Notes under the pieces: model-generated
What the model was told of the DNA's origin: nothing
The model's input: the letters and a program-made list of their open reading frames with translations, nothing else
Databases searched by the model: none
Made by a program: the position numbers and the translations under genes
In this document: positions 36,996 to 47,605 of the stretch, piece after piece
Position numbering within the stretch: position 1 is the stretch's first letter
How the letters are laid out: the number at the start of each line of letters is the position of its first letter
Origin: Planococcus citri
Taxonomy: Eukaryota > Arthropoda > Insecta > Hemiptera > Pseudococcidae
NCBI RefSeq assembly: GCF_950023065.1
Contig: NC_088679.1
Span: 75,516,001 to 75,580,000 of the forward strand
Reading direction: 5' to 3'
DNA length: 64,000 nt

Positions 36996-37149
36996 ATGGC
37001 AAGCAGCAAGAGGAGAGACACCGCGAAACACGGTGAAATTTTCACTCGTCAAAGTCAACCAAACACGAATAAAATTTCCCAAAGTAATTCGAACATCGTA
37101 AAGTTGCATCGCGAGAAGAACATTTATACTCGGAGGTCTTTCAAATATA
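36996..37149 (+). CDS. Candidate first coding exon, basic/Ser-rich N-terminus
   Basis: ATG at 36996 in a good context opens MASSKRRDTAKHGEIF and stays polar and basic for about 51 codons. A GTATTT donor occurs at about 37150, after which the continuing frame becomes a Phe/Tyr-rich low-complexity stretch (to 37460) that looks like read-through into an intron. The gene would converge on the carboxypeptidase-like gene downstream. No further exon and no family recognised. Confidence 0.35.
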
Positions 37150-37682
37150 GGTATTTTTTTCGCTATGCCTGTTTCTTTTACTTATATAGGGAGTTTTTCA
37201 TCGTTATATTCGCCCGGAGTTTTTTTTCCCTTTTTTTTTTTTTACCTCTTCGTACGAAGTGGTATCGATTTAAGCTGAGTGAAGCGACCGAATATGCTAA
37301 TATGAAAATTGGATGGCGTTTTTATGAATATGATTCGAATGTATACGTGTTTCTATATTTAGATACGGTTGTTGTTGTTGTTGCGGAATATCTTGTTTGG
37401 AATTTCTATCGATATAATTTTATTAGCGTATTAAAAAGCATGAAATTTAATACAAAATAGTTCGATGGAGAATTTACCCCTGTGCTTTAAGAAAAAACCA
37501 GGTCCCAAACTACGAAAAACTTTCTCTTTGATTATTTTATATTTTTAAACCCAATATTACCAAGTTACATACCACATTACTTAAGATGGTTGGCGAAAAA
37601 AAAGTCGACAGATTTTTTTAAATCAAACTCAGCAGATGAAAAAAGAAATGTATTTGGATACTGATAAATTCTCTAACCTATT

Positions 37683-39242
37683 TTATAAGCAATCATAACT
37701 CGAAGTTTGATCTTCAACGAACAATTCAATCATTCGAAGGTATAACTTGGGTCTGGTTAAATCCACAGAATATCCGGTATTTCTAATCAAAACTTGATGC
37801 AAATTGGAGTATTTTTTCCAATAGCCTACCAAGCGTTCACCTTTATACCATAGTTTTCTAGGAGCATGATACCATTTATCATTACATGGCCATTCCATCT
37901 GCTTCAGGTACTCAGTGGTCATACTGTGGGTATAAATATTATCGAGTTGTCCATTGCAATAGAGAACTTTATATTTACCGAATAATTGTGCAAAATTAAG
38001 GTAACACTCTTGAATCGACGTGTGTTCGAAAAATGAAACCTTCTTCTCGTAACTTCTATCGCCTATATTTTGGCTAGTTTTAAATTCGTCGTTATTGAAA
38101 AGTTTCAAAGTAGTATTTTCCATCAATTCGGATACGAGTTGTTCTTGCTTGGTGGCGTATTGTATTTCGGATACTTTATTGTGCAGAAAATTCAACACGA
38201 AGTATTCCAGTTGCTGATCGTCTCCGGATTTCAGGACTGCTCTGCCCAAAGTCTCGTGAGCATCCATGAAACGAGCCGTGTGAAGATCTATGATCCCATT
38301 TTGCGACCAAATTGGCGAATAGTTGATGATTAGATCGATATCGAGGGCACCGTGAGTGATAATGGCTCCTTTCAAGTTCGGTATTTTTGTAGAATTCGGT
38401 TCGTCGGTATTCAGAACGAATAACATGAGTTCTGCTAATTTACCAGCTTCGTAGCTGCCAGCTAGATATACGTCGACTTTTCTGAACTCTGGGAAAATGA
38501 TGAGAAAATCTTGCAGCATTATCTGCACGTGTCTAGCTTTATCGATCAATTTAGGATGGTTGGTTTCGTTCGTAGAGCTGGCGAAACTGAACCCAAACAG
38601 CGTCTTGTACTCGACGAATAGAAAATTGTACTTCACTAGCTGCAGAGTTGAGTTTTCCTGTAACAGGAAATGTCCCAGGAGTGACGTATGCGGTGAAGCG
38701 TGCAGGAATACGATTAAAGGAACCTCCAGCGAGCAGTTCGATTCGCTTATAAAAAGCCAAAAATGATTCGAGATGGTGATCGACTCGTTATCGACACGAA
38801 TTGAGAAAAATCCCGAATATGTTTTGAATCTGTTCCGTTCACCGGATACGAATGCTGATTCTTTGCTCTTTTCAGGATAGCAACTGTTCAGTATGATTGA
38901 TTCTTTATCATCCACGATGGGCTGGTTGATTCGTGGATCGCTTTGATCACATTTTACTCCCTGCTCGGTACCTGAGGTATTTGTCTCTGACAGATTCGAA
39001 CTGGCTGTGAAATTACCGGATTCTACATCGTTCACGAGTCGATACCGAAGCTTATCCATGTAACTGGACGATTCATCGTACGAGTAATCCATCTTCTCAT
39101 TGAACGAATGAATCAATTCGTCCAGATCCGATTGATAATAGTCTAGGTAATCGTTGTAAAACGTATCGTCACAGGTTACACTCTTTTGAAAAAACAAGAC
39201 GAAAAATACGACTAAAAGTTTACACATTTTTCCAACGAACAC
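37683..39242 (-). CDS. Serine carboxypeptidase-like protein (family S10), predicted inactive
   Basis: A 519-residue intact frame, intronless here. A hydrophobic segment at residues 6-24 (CKLLVVFFVLFF, ending SVTC) is a likely signal peptide; Met6 may be the true start. Residues 25-130 are an acidic, Tyr/Ser-rich extension. The S10 fold follows: YSGFFSIRV at 142, the VPLIVFL strand at 174, FGFSF at 216, VYLAGSYEAGK at 258 and NGQLD at 430. Known active members have GESYAGK; here the order is GSYEAGK, placing Tyr264 where the nucleophilic Ser belongs. The oxyanion GGPG is replaced by HASPH (181-185), and the catalytic His of (N/T)GH is Tyr491. Asp434 is kept. Secretion is supported by about ten NxS/T sites. 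It most resembles the CPVL/vitellogenic carboxypeptidase branch. The lack of introns suggests a retrocopy, but the frame is fully maintained. Confidence 0.88.
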   Translation of the reverse strand: MFVGKMCKLLVVFFVLFFQKSVTCDDTFYNDYLDYYQSDLDELIHSFNEKMDYSYDESSSYMDKLRYRLVNDVESGNFTASSNLSETNTSGTEQGVKCDQSDPRINQPIVDDKESIILNSCYPEKSKESAFVSGERNRFKTYSGFFSIRVDNESITISNHFWLFISESNCSLEVPLIVFLHASPHTSLLGHFLLQENSTLQLVKYNFLFVEYKTLFGFSFASSTNETNHPKLIDKARHVQIMLQDFLIIFPEFRKVDVYLAGSYEAGKLAELMLFVLNTDEPNSTKIPNLKGAIITHGALDIDLIINYSPIWSQNGIIDLHTARFMDAHETLGRAVLKSGDDQQLEYFVLNFLHNKVSEIQYATKQEQLVSELMENTTLKLFNNDEFKTSQNIGDRSYEKKVSFFEHTSIQECYLNFAQLFGKYKVLYCNGQLDNIYTHSMTTEYLKQMEWPCNDKWYHAPRKLWYKGERLVGYWKKYSNLHQVLIRNTGYSVDLTRPKLYLRMIELFVEDQTSSYDCL

Positions 39243-39270
39243 CGAACAAACGAACTCGAATTTTTTTCAC

Positions 39271-39276
39271 GTTATA
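39271..39276 (-). promoter_or_regulatory. Possible TATA box of the carboxypeptidase-like gene
   Basis: On the minus strand TATAAC lies about 30 bp before the first ATG (39242). A start of transcription 25-30 bp downstream would fall next to that ATG and would favour the second ATG (Met6) as the initiator. Confidence 0.25.
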
Positions 39277-39873
39277 ATGTATCACGTAGTATATGGACGA
39301 ATGAGACTGAATCAAGTTCTACAAAATTAATTTTTTTTCAGTACCTATATTTTTTCGTCCAATTATCGCAATCGACCCATATTTTTATTGTGAAAAGTAA
39401 ATGGAGCGATTCGCGACGAACCAGAGGCTTTGTTTTCATTCGAAAGTTTATCAATACCTAGTTTTTTAATTATCGTATGTTTTTTAAATGCGCTGAACTC
39501 GAAAATTAGCATCAAAATCAACCCATCACGGTGGATTGTTCGAGAGGTTTCCTCGAGTAGGTGGATTTTTTGGCTCGAGAAGCTATTTATGCCAGCAAAG
39601 ACTTTCATTTCGAGTTGAAAATTACTCGAAAAGATTTTGGCTCCGAAGCTGCCCCTCGAGGGGAAAAATAAACTCTCATAAAGGAAGAGTATTTTCGAAA
39701 AAACCGTTTTTTTTTGCTCCTGACGCTACCCAACCTGTTCTGGAAAAACTGGTCCAACTTCAAATGAGAGTGTTCTCATTTTTAAATAAATTCGTACTGT
39801 ATTTTGAAAATTTATGCTTCGTTGATATTTTGCATTATTTATGCCAAAATATTGCACGATGTCATTTCTGAAG

Positions 39874-39960
39874 GGTCATTCCACATCAATTCGACCTAGA
39901 AGTGTTTAGAGGGGTCGGCGATTTTCTTGAAATTTTTCCTGACAAGGGAACTACCCAAGG
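39874..39960. repeat. Isolated end of the GGGTCATTCC palindromic family
   Basis: GGGTCATTCCACATCAATTC followed by gacctagaagtg and ggtcggcgatttt matches the left ends of the complete copies, including a G tract at the same place. After about 90 bp the similarity ends and other repeats take over (39.96-41.0 kb). No matching right end was found. Confidence 0.7.
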
Positions 39961-40323
39961 TGTGACACGCCGATCGAAAAAATTTTTTCACAGGCGGATA
40001 GAGCATCAAAAAATATACTATGAGCCAAAATTTTAGCTGCTGAGGTTCACAGGGGGGAAAGTTATGGGGGTTTGAATATCGAAAAATCGCAAAAATACAC
40101 AAAAATACACTGAAAAAAATATAAAAATTGAAATCATTCGGCACCCTGTTCGCCTCAGCAGCTAATTTTTTGGCCACGATCTACCATCGATATATGACGC
40201 CTTATGGTGGACAAGTCGCCGCGATCTGCGTGTAACACCTTGGGGGTGAATTTTTCCCCACCCCCTAATTTTGGGCGAAACTTTTGAAAGAAAATGTGGG
40301 GCAAGTGATATATCAAATTGTAT

Positions 40324-40500
40324 GTTTTTGGTGACGCTGAATACGAATATGACGTCAGATTTTTGATCGGACCCCATCCACGGCACCCAGCACCTCCCCA
40401 AAGGGGGTAAAAGTTCAAAAAAGTGTTTTGTTCGTGCGACACATGAAATAGTATGTTTTTTGTGACGCTGAATACGAATATGACGTCAGATTTAGTCAGG
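40324..40500. repeat. Direct repeats containing TGACGTCA
   Basis: GTGACGCTGAATACGAATATGACGTCAGATTT occurs twice (about 40331 and 40461), 130 bp apart. TGACGTCA is the CRE palindrome. A relative (gctgagcacgaatatgacgt) is present at about 11122, and a weaker one at about 10470 beside the 10.5-kb inverted repeat. It is therefore probably a transposon-borne repeat and not a gene promoter. Confidence 0.75.
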
Positions 40501-40836
40501 AGTGCGTACATAGAATCGCATAAAAATTGATTCGATGTTAGGTAAGTAATCTTTTACAAAACAGGATGGGTAGAGGCTAAAATACCCCTATCCCCCTGCC
40601 ATACATACACGTCACTGTGCCACGCCGTGCGTAAGTTGGAAATTTTTTCCGAGTGATTTTCAACTCTAAACGAAGGTCTCCGATGCATTTTGTGAAAATC
40701 CTGCGACTTTTTTCTGTCACTGTGTCGGATGAGTCGAGTATGAAACGGCCAGGGCGATGGAATCAACGATGTCAATTACGTGTCTGCTTATGAGATGAGT
40801 TTTGGAAAATTTCATGTACTTAATCGAAATTGTAGA

Positions 40837-40925
40837 GAATTTAATTCTCTTTCAGATCACTCTCATCAGATTTTCACTAGGACCTATGGTTTGTCCGGTA
40901 AATGCGAAAAAAACTGAAGTGTAAA
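40837..40925. repeat. Repeat shared in inverse orientation with 60150-60245
   Basis: GAGAATTTAATTCTCTTTCA, then cactctcatcagattttcactaggac and a tgtccg(g/c)-containing stretch, match the reverse complement of the interior of the TTAA-flanked element at 59919-60522. This is a remnant or fragment of the same family. Confidence 0.75.
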
Positions 40926-41034
40926 AATTTGTCAAAAAATGTTCATGTTTTGCAAATCTGATACCTTGCTACTGGACCACCCTGTATATTCATGAAGAAA
41001 ATTATTTTATGTAATATTACTTTTTTTAATTTAG

Positions 41035-41770
41035 AGATGTCACTAAAAGTGATTATACAGAGACCAATAAATCACACATTAATCAGACCTGTTTCGCTGA
41101 AAATGACTCGTCATTGTTTAATCATTCCAACGAGTTCAGAAAACAAAAGATGTGAGTATGGTAATTTATACATATAAAAAAAGAAAAATAAATCAACTTT
41201 ACATTTTTTGAAAAAATTATTTTTTCCAGATTTAAATCTAAATACGAAGATGAGTCAGTAACAGATGGGGATGTGTAAGTACATTTAATTGTTATTGTTA
41301 CACAGTTTTTTTTTTTTAAAAGTAAGTAGTATGATTATTTATTATCGAATGTTTTTTAGGAGTTATGATACACCAAATAGGTACTGCAGATACTGGGGTT
41401 ATGAAAGTGCCGAAAAGCAGTGGATACGTCAACGTGAACCAGTAAATATGGATGTGTAAGTACAGAGCTTATAAAGCGAGTTTTTCAATCAACTTATTAT
41501 GAAATACAGCATAATTATTAACAAAAATAATTTTTTTGTTATTGTTGCGTAGAGTTACCTACATCTAATGAGAATACAGATTTTCATGAAATGGAAAAAA
41601 TGGTTACAGAACCAGAATTGGATAAAAATGAGACAAAACCATCTATACACGACTCTGATAAAAAGGAGTAAGTTGATATTTTAAAAATTTTTTCAAAAAA
41701 ATTAAATTTTTTGCAATATAAAAAATTTGTTTTTCACAGGGAAAAAAAAATTAAAAAAAAAAACATTTAA
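41035..41770 (+). CDS. 3' part of an unrecognised multi-exon gene (five exons)
   Basis: Exons 41035-41151, 41230-41274, 41360-41453, 41555-41667 and 41740-41770 have AG acceptors, mostly with T-rich tracts, and donors GTGAGT, GTAAGT, GTGTAAG and GTAAGT. Phases agree at every junction: exon 1 to 2 and 2 to 3 split a codon after two bases, 3 to 4 falls between codons, 4 to 5 splits after two. The frame runs from DVTKSDYTETNKSH through KSKYEDESVTDGD, YCRYWGYESAEKQW and HEMEKMVTEPELDK to a Lys-rich tail ending KKIKKKNI and a TAA at 41768-41770. The product is acidic then basic at the C-terminus. At the third donor and fourth acceptor alternative GT/AG positions 2 bp away would break the frame. 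Earlier exons were not found; about 1.1 kb of repeats lies upstream. An AATAAA at about 42046 could serve for polyadenylation. No known family recognised. Confidence 0.6.
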
Positions 41771-43160
41771 AGTGTATTGGCAAAATTATGAACGTATCGG
41801 AAGCTTACGTTCGTTTCGAAAAAAAAAAGAATTCAATCACTCAGATCTTTTCATATTCAATCTCATCTGGTGATAAGAAAAGACACCATCTAAACAGATG
41901 TATTCCAACATTTGGAGGGTTACTCTTGCAGGTCTGTTTTGACACGGATTTGATACCTTAGGATAGATATTTATTTATTTCAGACTCATCCCATGGTACA
42001 ATAGTTCTTGAGGTATTGCTCATTTTTCACTCAAAACTCCAAGAAAATAAACCAATTCGAGCGCGGAGCCACAAGTAATTGATTTTGTTTTTTTTTCTCA
42101 AGTGTTTTACACTTTTCGCTGTGTGCATTACTTTTTATGATATCTTCAGTAGTTTTGAAAAATTATATGAGTACTACACTTACTCTTCGTGGCGGCACAC
42201 TCTGTGAGCTGTTTAAGTAGTTTTCATTTTCAGAACTTATTCAATGGAGGAGGGAAAATGATACTCGTGGTCAGTTCGAAATATTTTCAAACCTACAAGT
42301 GCCCGAACGAACCAGACCGAGTACTCAAATCTATATATTGTAAATGAATTAAGAAACAGAACAATTGACTTCGATTAAACAAGATTATTCACAGAGACTA
42401 TTATAACCATGTAACACATTGAACCATAAGTACATAATCTAAAAGTAAAACGTAGTTGGTAGTCGAACAGGTAGGTACCTTTTCTTTCTGCTGTTTCGCG
42501 AAATTCTACGTTTTATTCACACACCCAAACACAATTTTATACGCGGTGAATCGATATTTGTGGAGAATGTGAGAGGAGGGACGCTTGAACACAATCTTAG
42601 TGCAATTTCCAATATTGGACAATAGGAAAGAAGCATCGAATATGATCGACGACGAACTTCGAATTCGGCTAATCAACGCTATTGTTGAATTTAATTCAAT
42701 TGAAAAGCATATCACTGGTTTAAAGGCAAAAACGGTGAAACAATTCAATGGTGTTTAACCAGAACTAATAAAACGCTTCAATTCTCGAAAAAAACAGCAT
42801 TAACTCAGTTGAATTACTGTGCCGATCTTCTGGATCCTCGATTGAAAGGTGAAACATCAAGCACAGTACAAGATCACCAAGCAACCAAATCTTTGATCAT
42901 GTTCTCGAAATCAGCAGGTTTGAACGAAAGTTGATATTTATGCCGAGTTGGCACATTACTACAGAGCACACACTGGACGTTGGAATGCAGATTTCCCCCC
43001 CCCCCCCGACTAAAAAAATTAACAAAGTCAAATTTTTTACAGGAAAATAAATTTTCAAAAAAATTGAAATTAGTAGAAAAGCATACAAAGTATTTTTTAA
43101 TTTCAATAAAAATTATTTTCAAAAAAACAATACAAAATGAACGCATTACCTACCCCCATT
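41771..43160. other. Intergenic; no gene recognised
   Basis: AT-rich sequence with a C run of about 11 near 42997. The minus-strand frames at 42506-42748 and 42874-43146 lack motifs and splice context. Confidence 0.4.
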
Positions 43161-43166
43161 GTAAGA

Positions 43167-44263
43167 CAAGGCATCTAACAAAATTTCAAAATGAAAAAGA
43201 ATGACTTTAGTAGGACATTTTTTCAAACACTTGAAATTTATAAGAAAAGAGAGCCGGGGGGGGGGGGAATTTTACATTAGAATTTGTCGTTTTTCCAATG
43301 TCTTCAAACATCTCAAGATTTTTTTCAAGCAAGCGGATGTTGAAAATATAATTTTATCATTTCAATTTTTGATTTTATTTTCACCATTTAGGTTCTTGCT
43401 AATGTATCTAATAAAATTGGTTGAATAAAAAACTTTTTTTAAACATAGGTTACAAATTTTTAAAACTAGAAAAAAATTTGATGAAATATTTGAACGACAT
43501 TTAGGGGAAAAAATATACAAATTTTTCGATATGAGATGGCGAGTTTCAACATAAAGTAAGTAAGAGATGAAATGACAATTTAGTCATTTGAAAGATACAA
43601 TTTTGCCTAATATTCATACAACGTATAAAATTTTGATTTCTCTTCCAAGTCTGGAATTTTTTAATTGCGGAAAGGAGAAACAAACTGGCCTTGGCAAAGC
43701 GAGAGCAAAAGCTCTCGAAAATCAGTATTTTGAGAGGTATCAAAAACGATGATTTTTTTTGTGTGATGAGTTATTTATAAGAAGTTTATTGCTTTGCTTC
43801 AAAATTATTAAATTCCAATGGTGATTTTTTTTGAAAAATTCAAAAATAATCAAAAAACTACCGAGCCCGAACGAAGCGAGGGCAAAAGCTTTCAAAAATA
43901 CATGTTTTGAGAAGTGAAAAAAAGTTTCTTTATGCAGAGAGGAGTTCATTTTTCCGATTCAAAATTTGAACATTTCTTGAATTTGAACAAAAAGGTTTTC
44001 ATGTAGAAAAACAGCAAATAAGCCCGAGCGAAGCGAGGGCAAAAGCTTTCGAAAATGTGTAATTCAAGCTCTAAAAAAGTCGACAAATGAGCTCTTTTCT
44101 ACAGAATGAATATTGAGAAAAAAGAAGAACGCATTTGAATTTTTTCATTTTTTCACTACCTTTTTAACAAAATTCACTACTTTTTCACTACTTTCACTAC
44201 CCATTTTAAAAATCACTACTTTTTCACTACTTTCACTACTTGCACTACCTGTTAGATACCCTG
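43167..44263. mobile_element. Member of the CAGGGTGTCTAAC family with CACTACTTTTT repeats
   Basis: The left end CAAGGCATCTAACA and the right end TGTTAGATACCCTG are imperfect inverted repeats (C-A-R-G-G-Y-A-T-C-T-A-A-C-A). Internal motifs CCCGAGCGAAGCGAGGGCAAAAGCT occur near 43865 and 44020, with a weaker one near 43690. The right terminal 110 bp is a run of TTTTTCACTACTTTCACTAC units. The interior matches the 30.8-kb member near its G tract. No transposase; no clear target duplication. Confidence 0.65.
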
Positions 44264-45605
44264 CTATTAAAAATAAAGAAATGGAAACACCAATCTTCAA
44301 GTAAGTGATCTTTTTTTTTTTTTGTCTGAAATGGAATAAAATTCGCAAAAATATGACGTGATTGCAGTAGAAATAATGCAAAGTTTTCGTTTTTTTTTTT
44401 CTTTTTGCCTAATGTACTCGTATCAGTGTGGTTTGAACTTGTACTTGAGAAACGATTAATGAGTGTTGAGAAAATGGAATTTTTTTTGCCATATTTTCGT
44501 TATTGCATCTAGCTGATTCAATTCTCTTTTTGTAATAGAAATTCTTGAAAAACTGTGGTTCGGGGTTCAATTTTTTCACCAAAACTGATTTTATTTTGCT
44601 TTTTAAATTGGAAAGTTTCCGCATCCACAGCTATCGAATTTTTTAACGATTTTTGAACATGAAAAAAAATTGCTTGAAAAGTGGAGAAATTTCAGAAATT
44701 CAGCCAAATGCACACTTATTCGACCATTTTAAGTAAGGAACTGGCACAATGAGTCGGAAAAAGCATGACGAGCGCAACACGTTGTCGAATTTCCACACCA
44801 TTTAACATACTTGTAGATATGTACGTTTAAACCAGGGAAGACTATAACGAGCTGAAATCTGATTATGTTTATGGGGAATGGTGGTGTGCTGGGCTGGAAA
44901 CACCAGAGTAGAGGAAATTAATTCGCCAGACCAACTGTTGTGCGATTCGTACATAATGCGGCCTTTTTTGTGTAGGTAGGTAATGAAAATCACAAGTAGG
45001 TACTAGGTATACGCCTTTGCTCGAGTATTATTATACGCGACTATACGGCACGATATCGAGTTCTACTACGAGTAGGTGTACGATACCCTGCTAAGATTTC
45101 TAGTCACAAAAACAGCGCGGTGCCCTCACGATCAATAATCACCTCAGCGGTAAATTTCCTGGAACTTGGAGCGTACCCCATACCATATTACTAGTGGTAG
45201 TAAACGTGGATCAGGAAAAAATGGGGTAGGTAAGGTACCTTCTGGAGAAAGATTATACCGTGTGTGTGTGTGCGGTGTGTTGTGTACCTTTACCTTTCCA
45301 CCAGCCTGCCTACTCAACAAATACCTACCTACGTGTTTACTGCTGACTCGTAACTTACACTCGCGGAAGTTTTATTTCCGCCAGCGTAGCGCAAGGGCCG
45401 AGTTGATTGAAAATTATTTGTTTCGCAGCAATAAAAACCTGTACGAGTTGCGGTCTTTTAAGACGTTCGCGTTGTAAGGTCGGGTCGCGTAAACTGTTGA
45501 ATTAAGACGAGCGTTGAATTAAATTTTGGATTTATTATACCGAGTTACTTATAGGTATCCATAATAAGTTGAATTTTCGTATCAAAAAATTCAAATAGGG
45601 TCAAT

Positions 45606-47014
45606 GGGTCATTCCACGTCAATTCAACCAAAAAGTGGTACGGGGGGGGGGTCGGCGATTTTTTTGAATATTTTCCAGTGGAAAAATTTTCCGAAGGCAT
45701 GACCAATGGTGCAAATCGCAGCCCTCTAGCCCATTTTCAAAGGCTGCTAGGGGGTGTCAAAGTTATCAGTGAACTTAAAATATGTACCATCCATTTCAGC
45801 AGTGGATTACTCGATAACCACGATACCTACCAAAATGGAACATTTTCCACTAGTTAGAGGTTTTGAAAGGCTTTTTGGTGACATTTTAGGTGACATCATA
45901 AAAATCAGTGTTGCCACTTTTCTTCGTACGAAAAATTGGCTCGAAAAGTTTCAAAACGTAGTATTCATATCGTTCCAACTCTCAAAAATTCTGAAAAAAA
46001 TATATTGTGGACAACTTTTTATGCTGAACAACATTAGAAAATGGGGATGACATTATTTCATAAAGCCGATTTAAAATAATTGAAAGTTTGCAAAAAATGC
46101 GACTATTAAAATTTAAAACATGAAAAAAAGTTTTGATTGGTGAAGTTGACCCAGCTGACCTCTATTTTTATGTATCCGTTGAAAAAGTTGAAAAACCCCT
46201 TCCATTCAATGAAATGAACCCGTCACAAAAAAATCAAAATTCAAAAAAATTTAATTTTCAATTCTAAACATCTAAAAAACGTTTTTATTCAGTCGTCTCA
46301 TTTTGACCTCTTTCTGACGTATTCCATGAAAAGTTGATAAAAATTACACTCACAGCAAAAAAAAATTAAAATTCGTCAATTTTTTGAAACTTTTTAAACT
46401 TTGATTTTTTCGTCATGAGTTCATTTCATCGAGTAAAAGGGTTTTTTCAACCTTTCCAACGGATACGTAAAAATAGAGGTCAAATGAGTCAACTTCACCA
46501 ATCAAAAACTTTTTTCACGTTTTAAATTAAAAAATCTCATTTTTTCGCGAACTTTCGATTTTTTAAATCGACTTTACGAAATAATGTCATCCCAATTTTT
46601 TAATAATAATGTTGTTCAGCGTGAAAAGTTGTCCACAATATATTTTTTTCAGAATTTTTGAGAGTCGGAACGACATGAAAACTACGTTTTGAGGCTTTTC
46701 AAGCTAATTTTTCGTACGAAAAAAAGTCGCAACACTGATTTTTATAATATCACCAAAAAGCCTTTCAAAACCCCTAACTATTGGAAAAAGTTCCATTTTG
46801 GTAGGTATCGCGATTATCGTGTAATCCACTGCTGAAATGGATGATATTTCAAGTTCACTGAAAACTTTGACACCCCCTGACAGCCTTTGAAAAAGGGCTA
46901 GAGGGCTGTGATTTGCACTATTGGTCATCGCTTCGAAAGGTCTTTCCACAGGAAAAATTTCAGAAAATTGCCGCCCCCCTCACCACTTCTTGATCCAATT
47001 GACGTGGAATGACA
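45606..47014. mobile_element. Palindromic DNA transposon, copy B (GGGTCATTCC family)
   Basis: Starts GGGTCATTCCACGTCAATTC and ends with the complement (ccaattgacgtggaatgaca). CAAT flanks both ends (45602-45605 and 47015-47018), consistent with the 4-bp duplication of copy A, although the last base or two of the right end is ambiguous. Arms stay complementary over most of 1.4 kb (for example gtgttgccactttt near 45910 and its complement near 46725). A G run of 11 sits near 45642. No transposase frame. Confidence 0.85.
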
Positions 47015-47279
47015 CAATAACTTTTGAAAAGAGGAATTGAGGACTGGGCACGTTTCAGCGACTCACCAGGAAATGAATTCAATATTATTTTACTAACTAA
47101 AATAATATGAATCATAATGCGAATAGTTTGGAACTTCAACAGAGACGGTCCGGTCCTTACACAGCTCCTGCAAATTGTCAACATGTAGTAGAGAAGCTCG
47201 TGAACAACTAGAAATGTCCTTGTGCTCGATGATGAACGACAAACGTAAGTACACATACACACTCGAATCCGATTCTGGA

Positions 47280-47605
47280 GAGAGATGTAAGTGGTCAAAA
47301 GTTGGTGCCAGTAGAGCACCATTTCGACATGTGAAATTACTACGGTTCTGCTGCTGTGGTAATCAACGATAATGCTGAATTTAACGAAATATATCTCTGA
47401 ATGTACAGTAAGTAGGTAATTATTTTCAACCGCGATGAAAGAGTTTCTACAGAAAGCACGCCAACATAATTATAGTATTACAGCCAAAAATATGTGATGC
47501 TACACTACATCATCACTATCTACTGCTTCTTTTCTAAGATCTATTTAGAGAGCACTGACGCCTCATCAAATAATTCCACTTTAGTGGACAAATTAAGATC
47601 TCTGA
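47280..47605. repeat. Segment duplicated at 48140-48290
   Basis: GAGAGATGTAAGTGGTcAAAAGTTGGTGCCAG and AATTCCACTTtAGTGGACAAATT occur in the same order at 47.28-47.60 and 48.13-48.29 kb. In one frame both copies read ERCKWxKVGAxRAPFR, but a GTAAGT donor inside the conserved block makes coding uncertain. A plus-strand exon ending at about 47254 (frame REAREQLEMSLCSMMNDK before GTAAGT) is possible just upstream of the first copy. Confidence 0.6.

Noticed and set aside
36996..37460. 154-codon plus-strand ORF taken as a single gene
   Set aside because: After about codon 51 the translation becomes Phe/Tyr-rich low complexity beyond a GTATTT donor; only the first part was kept as a candidate exon.
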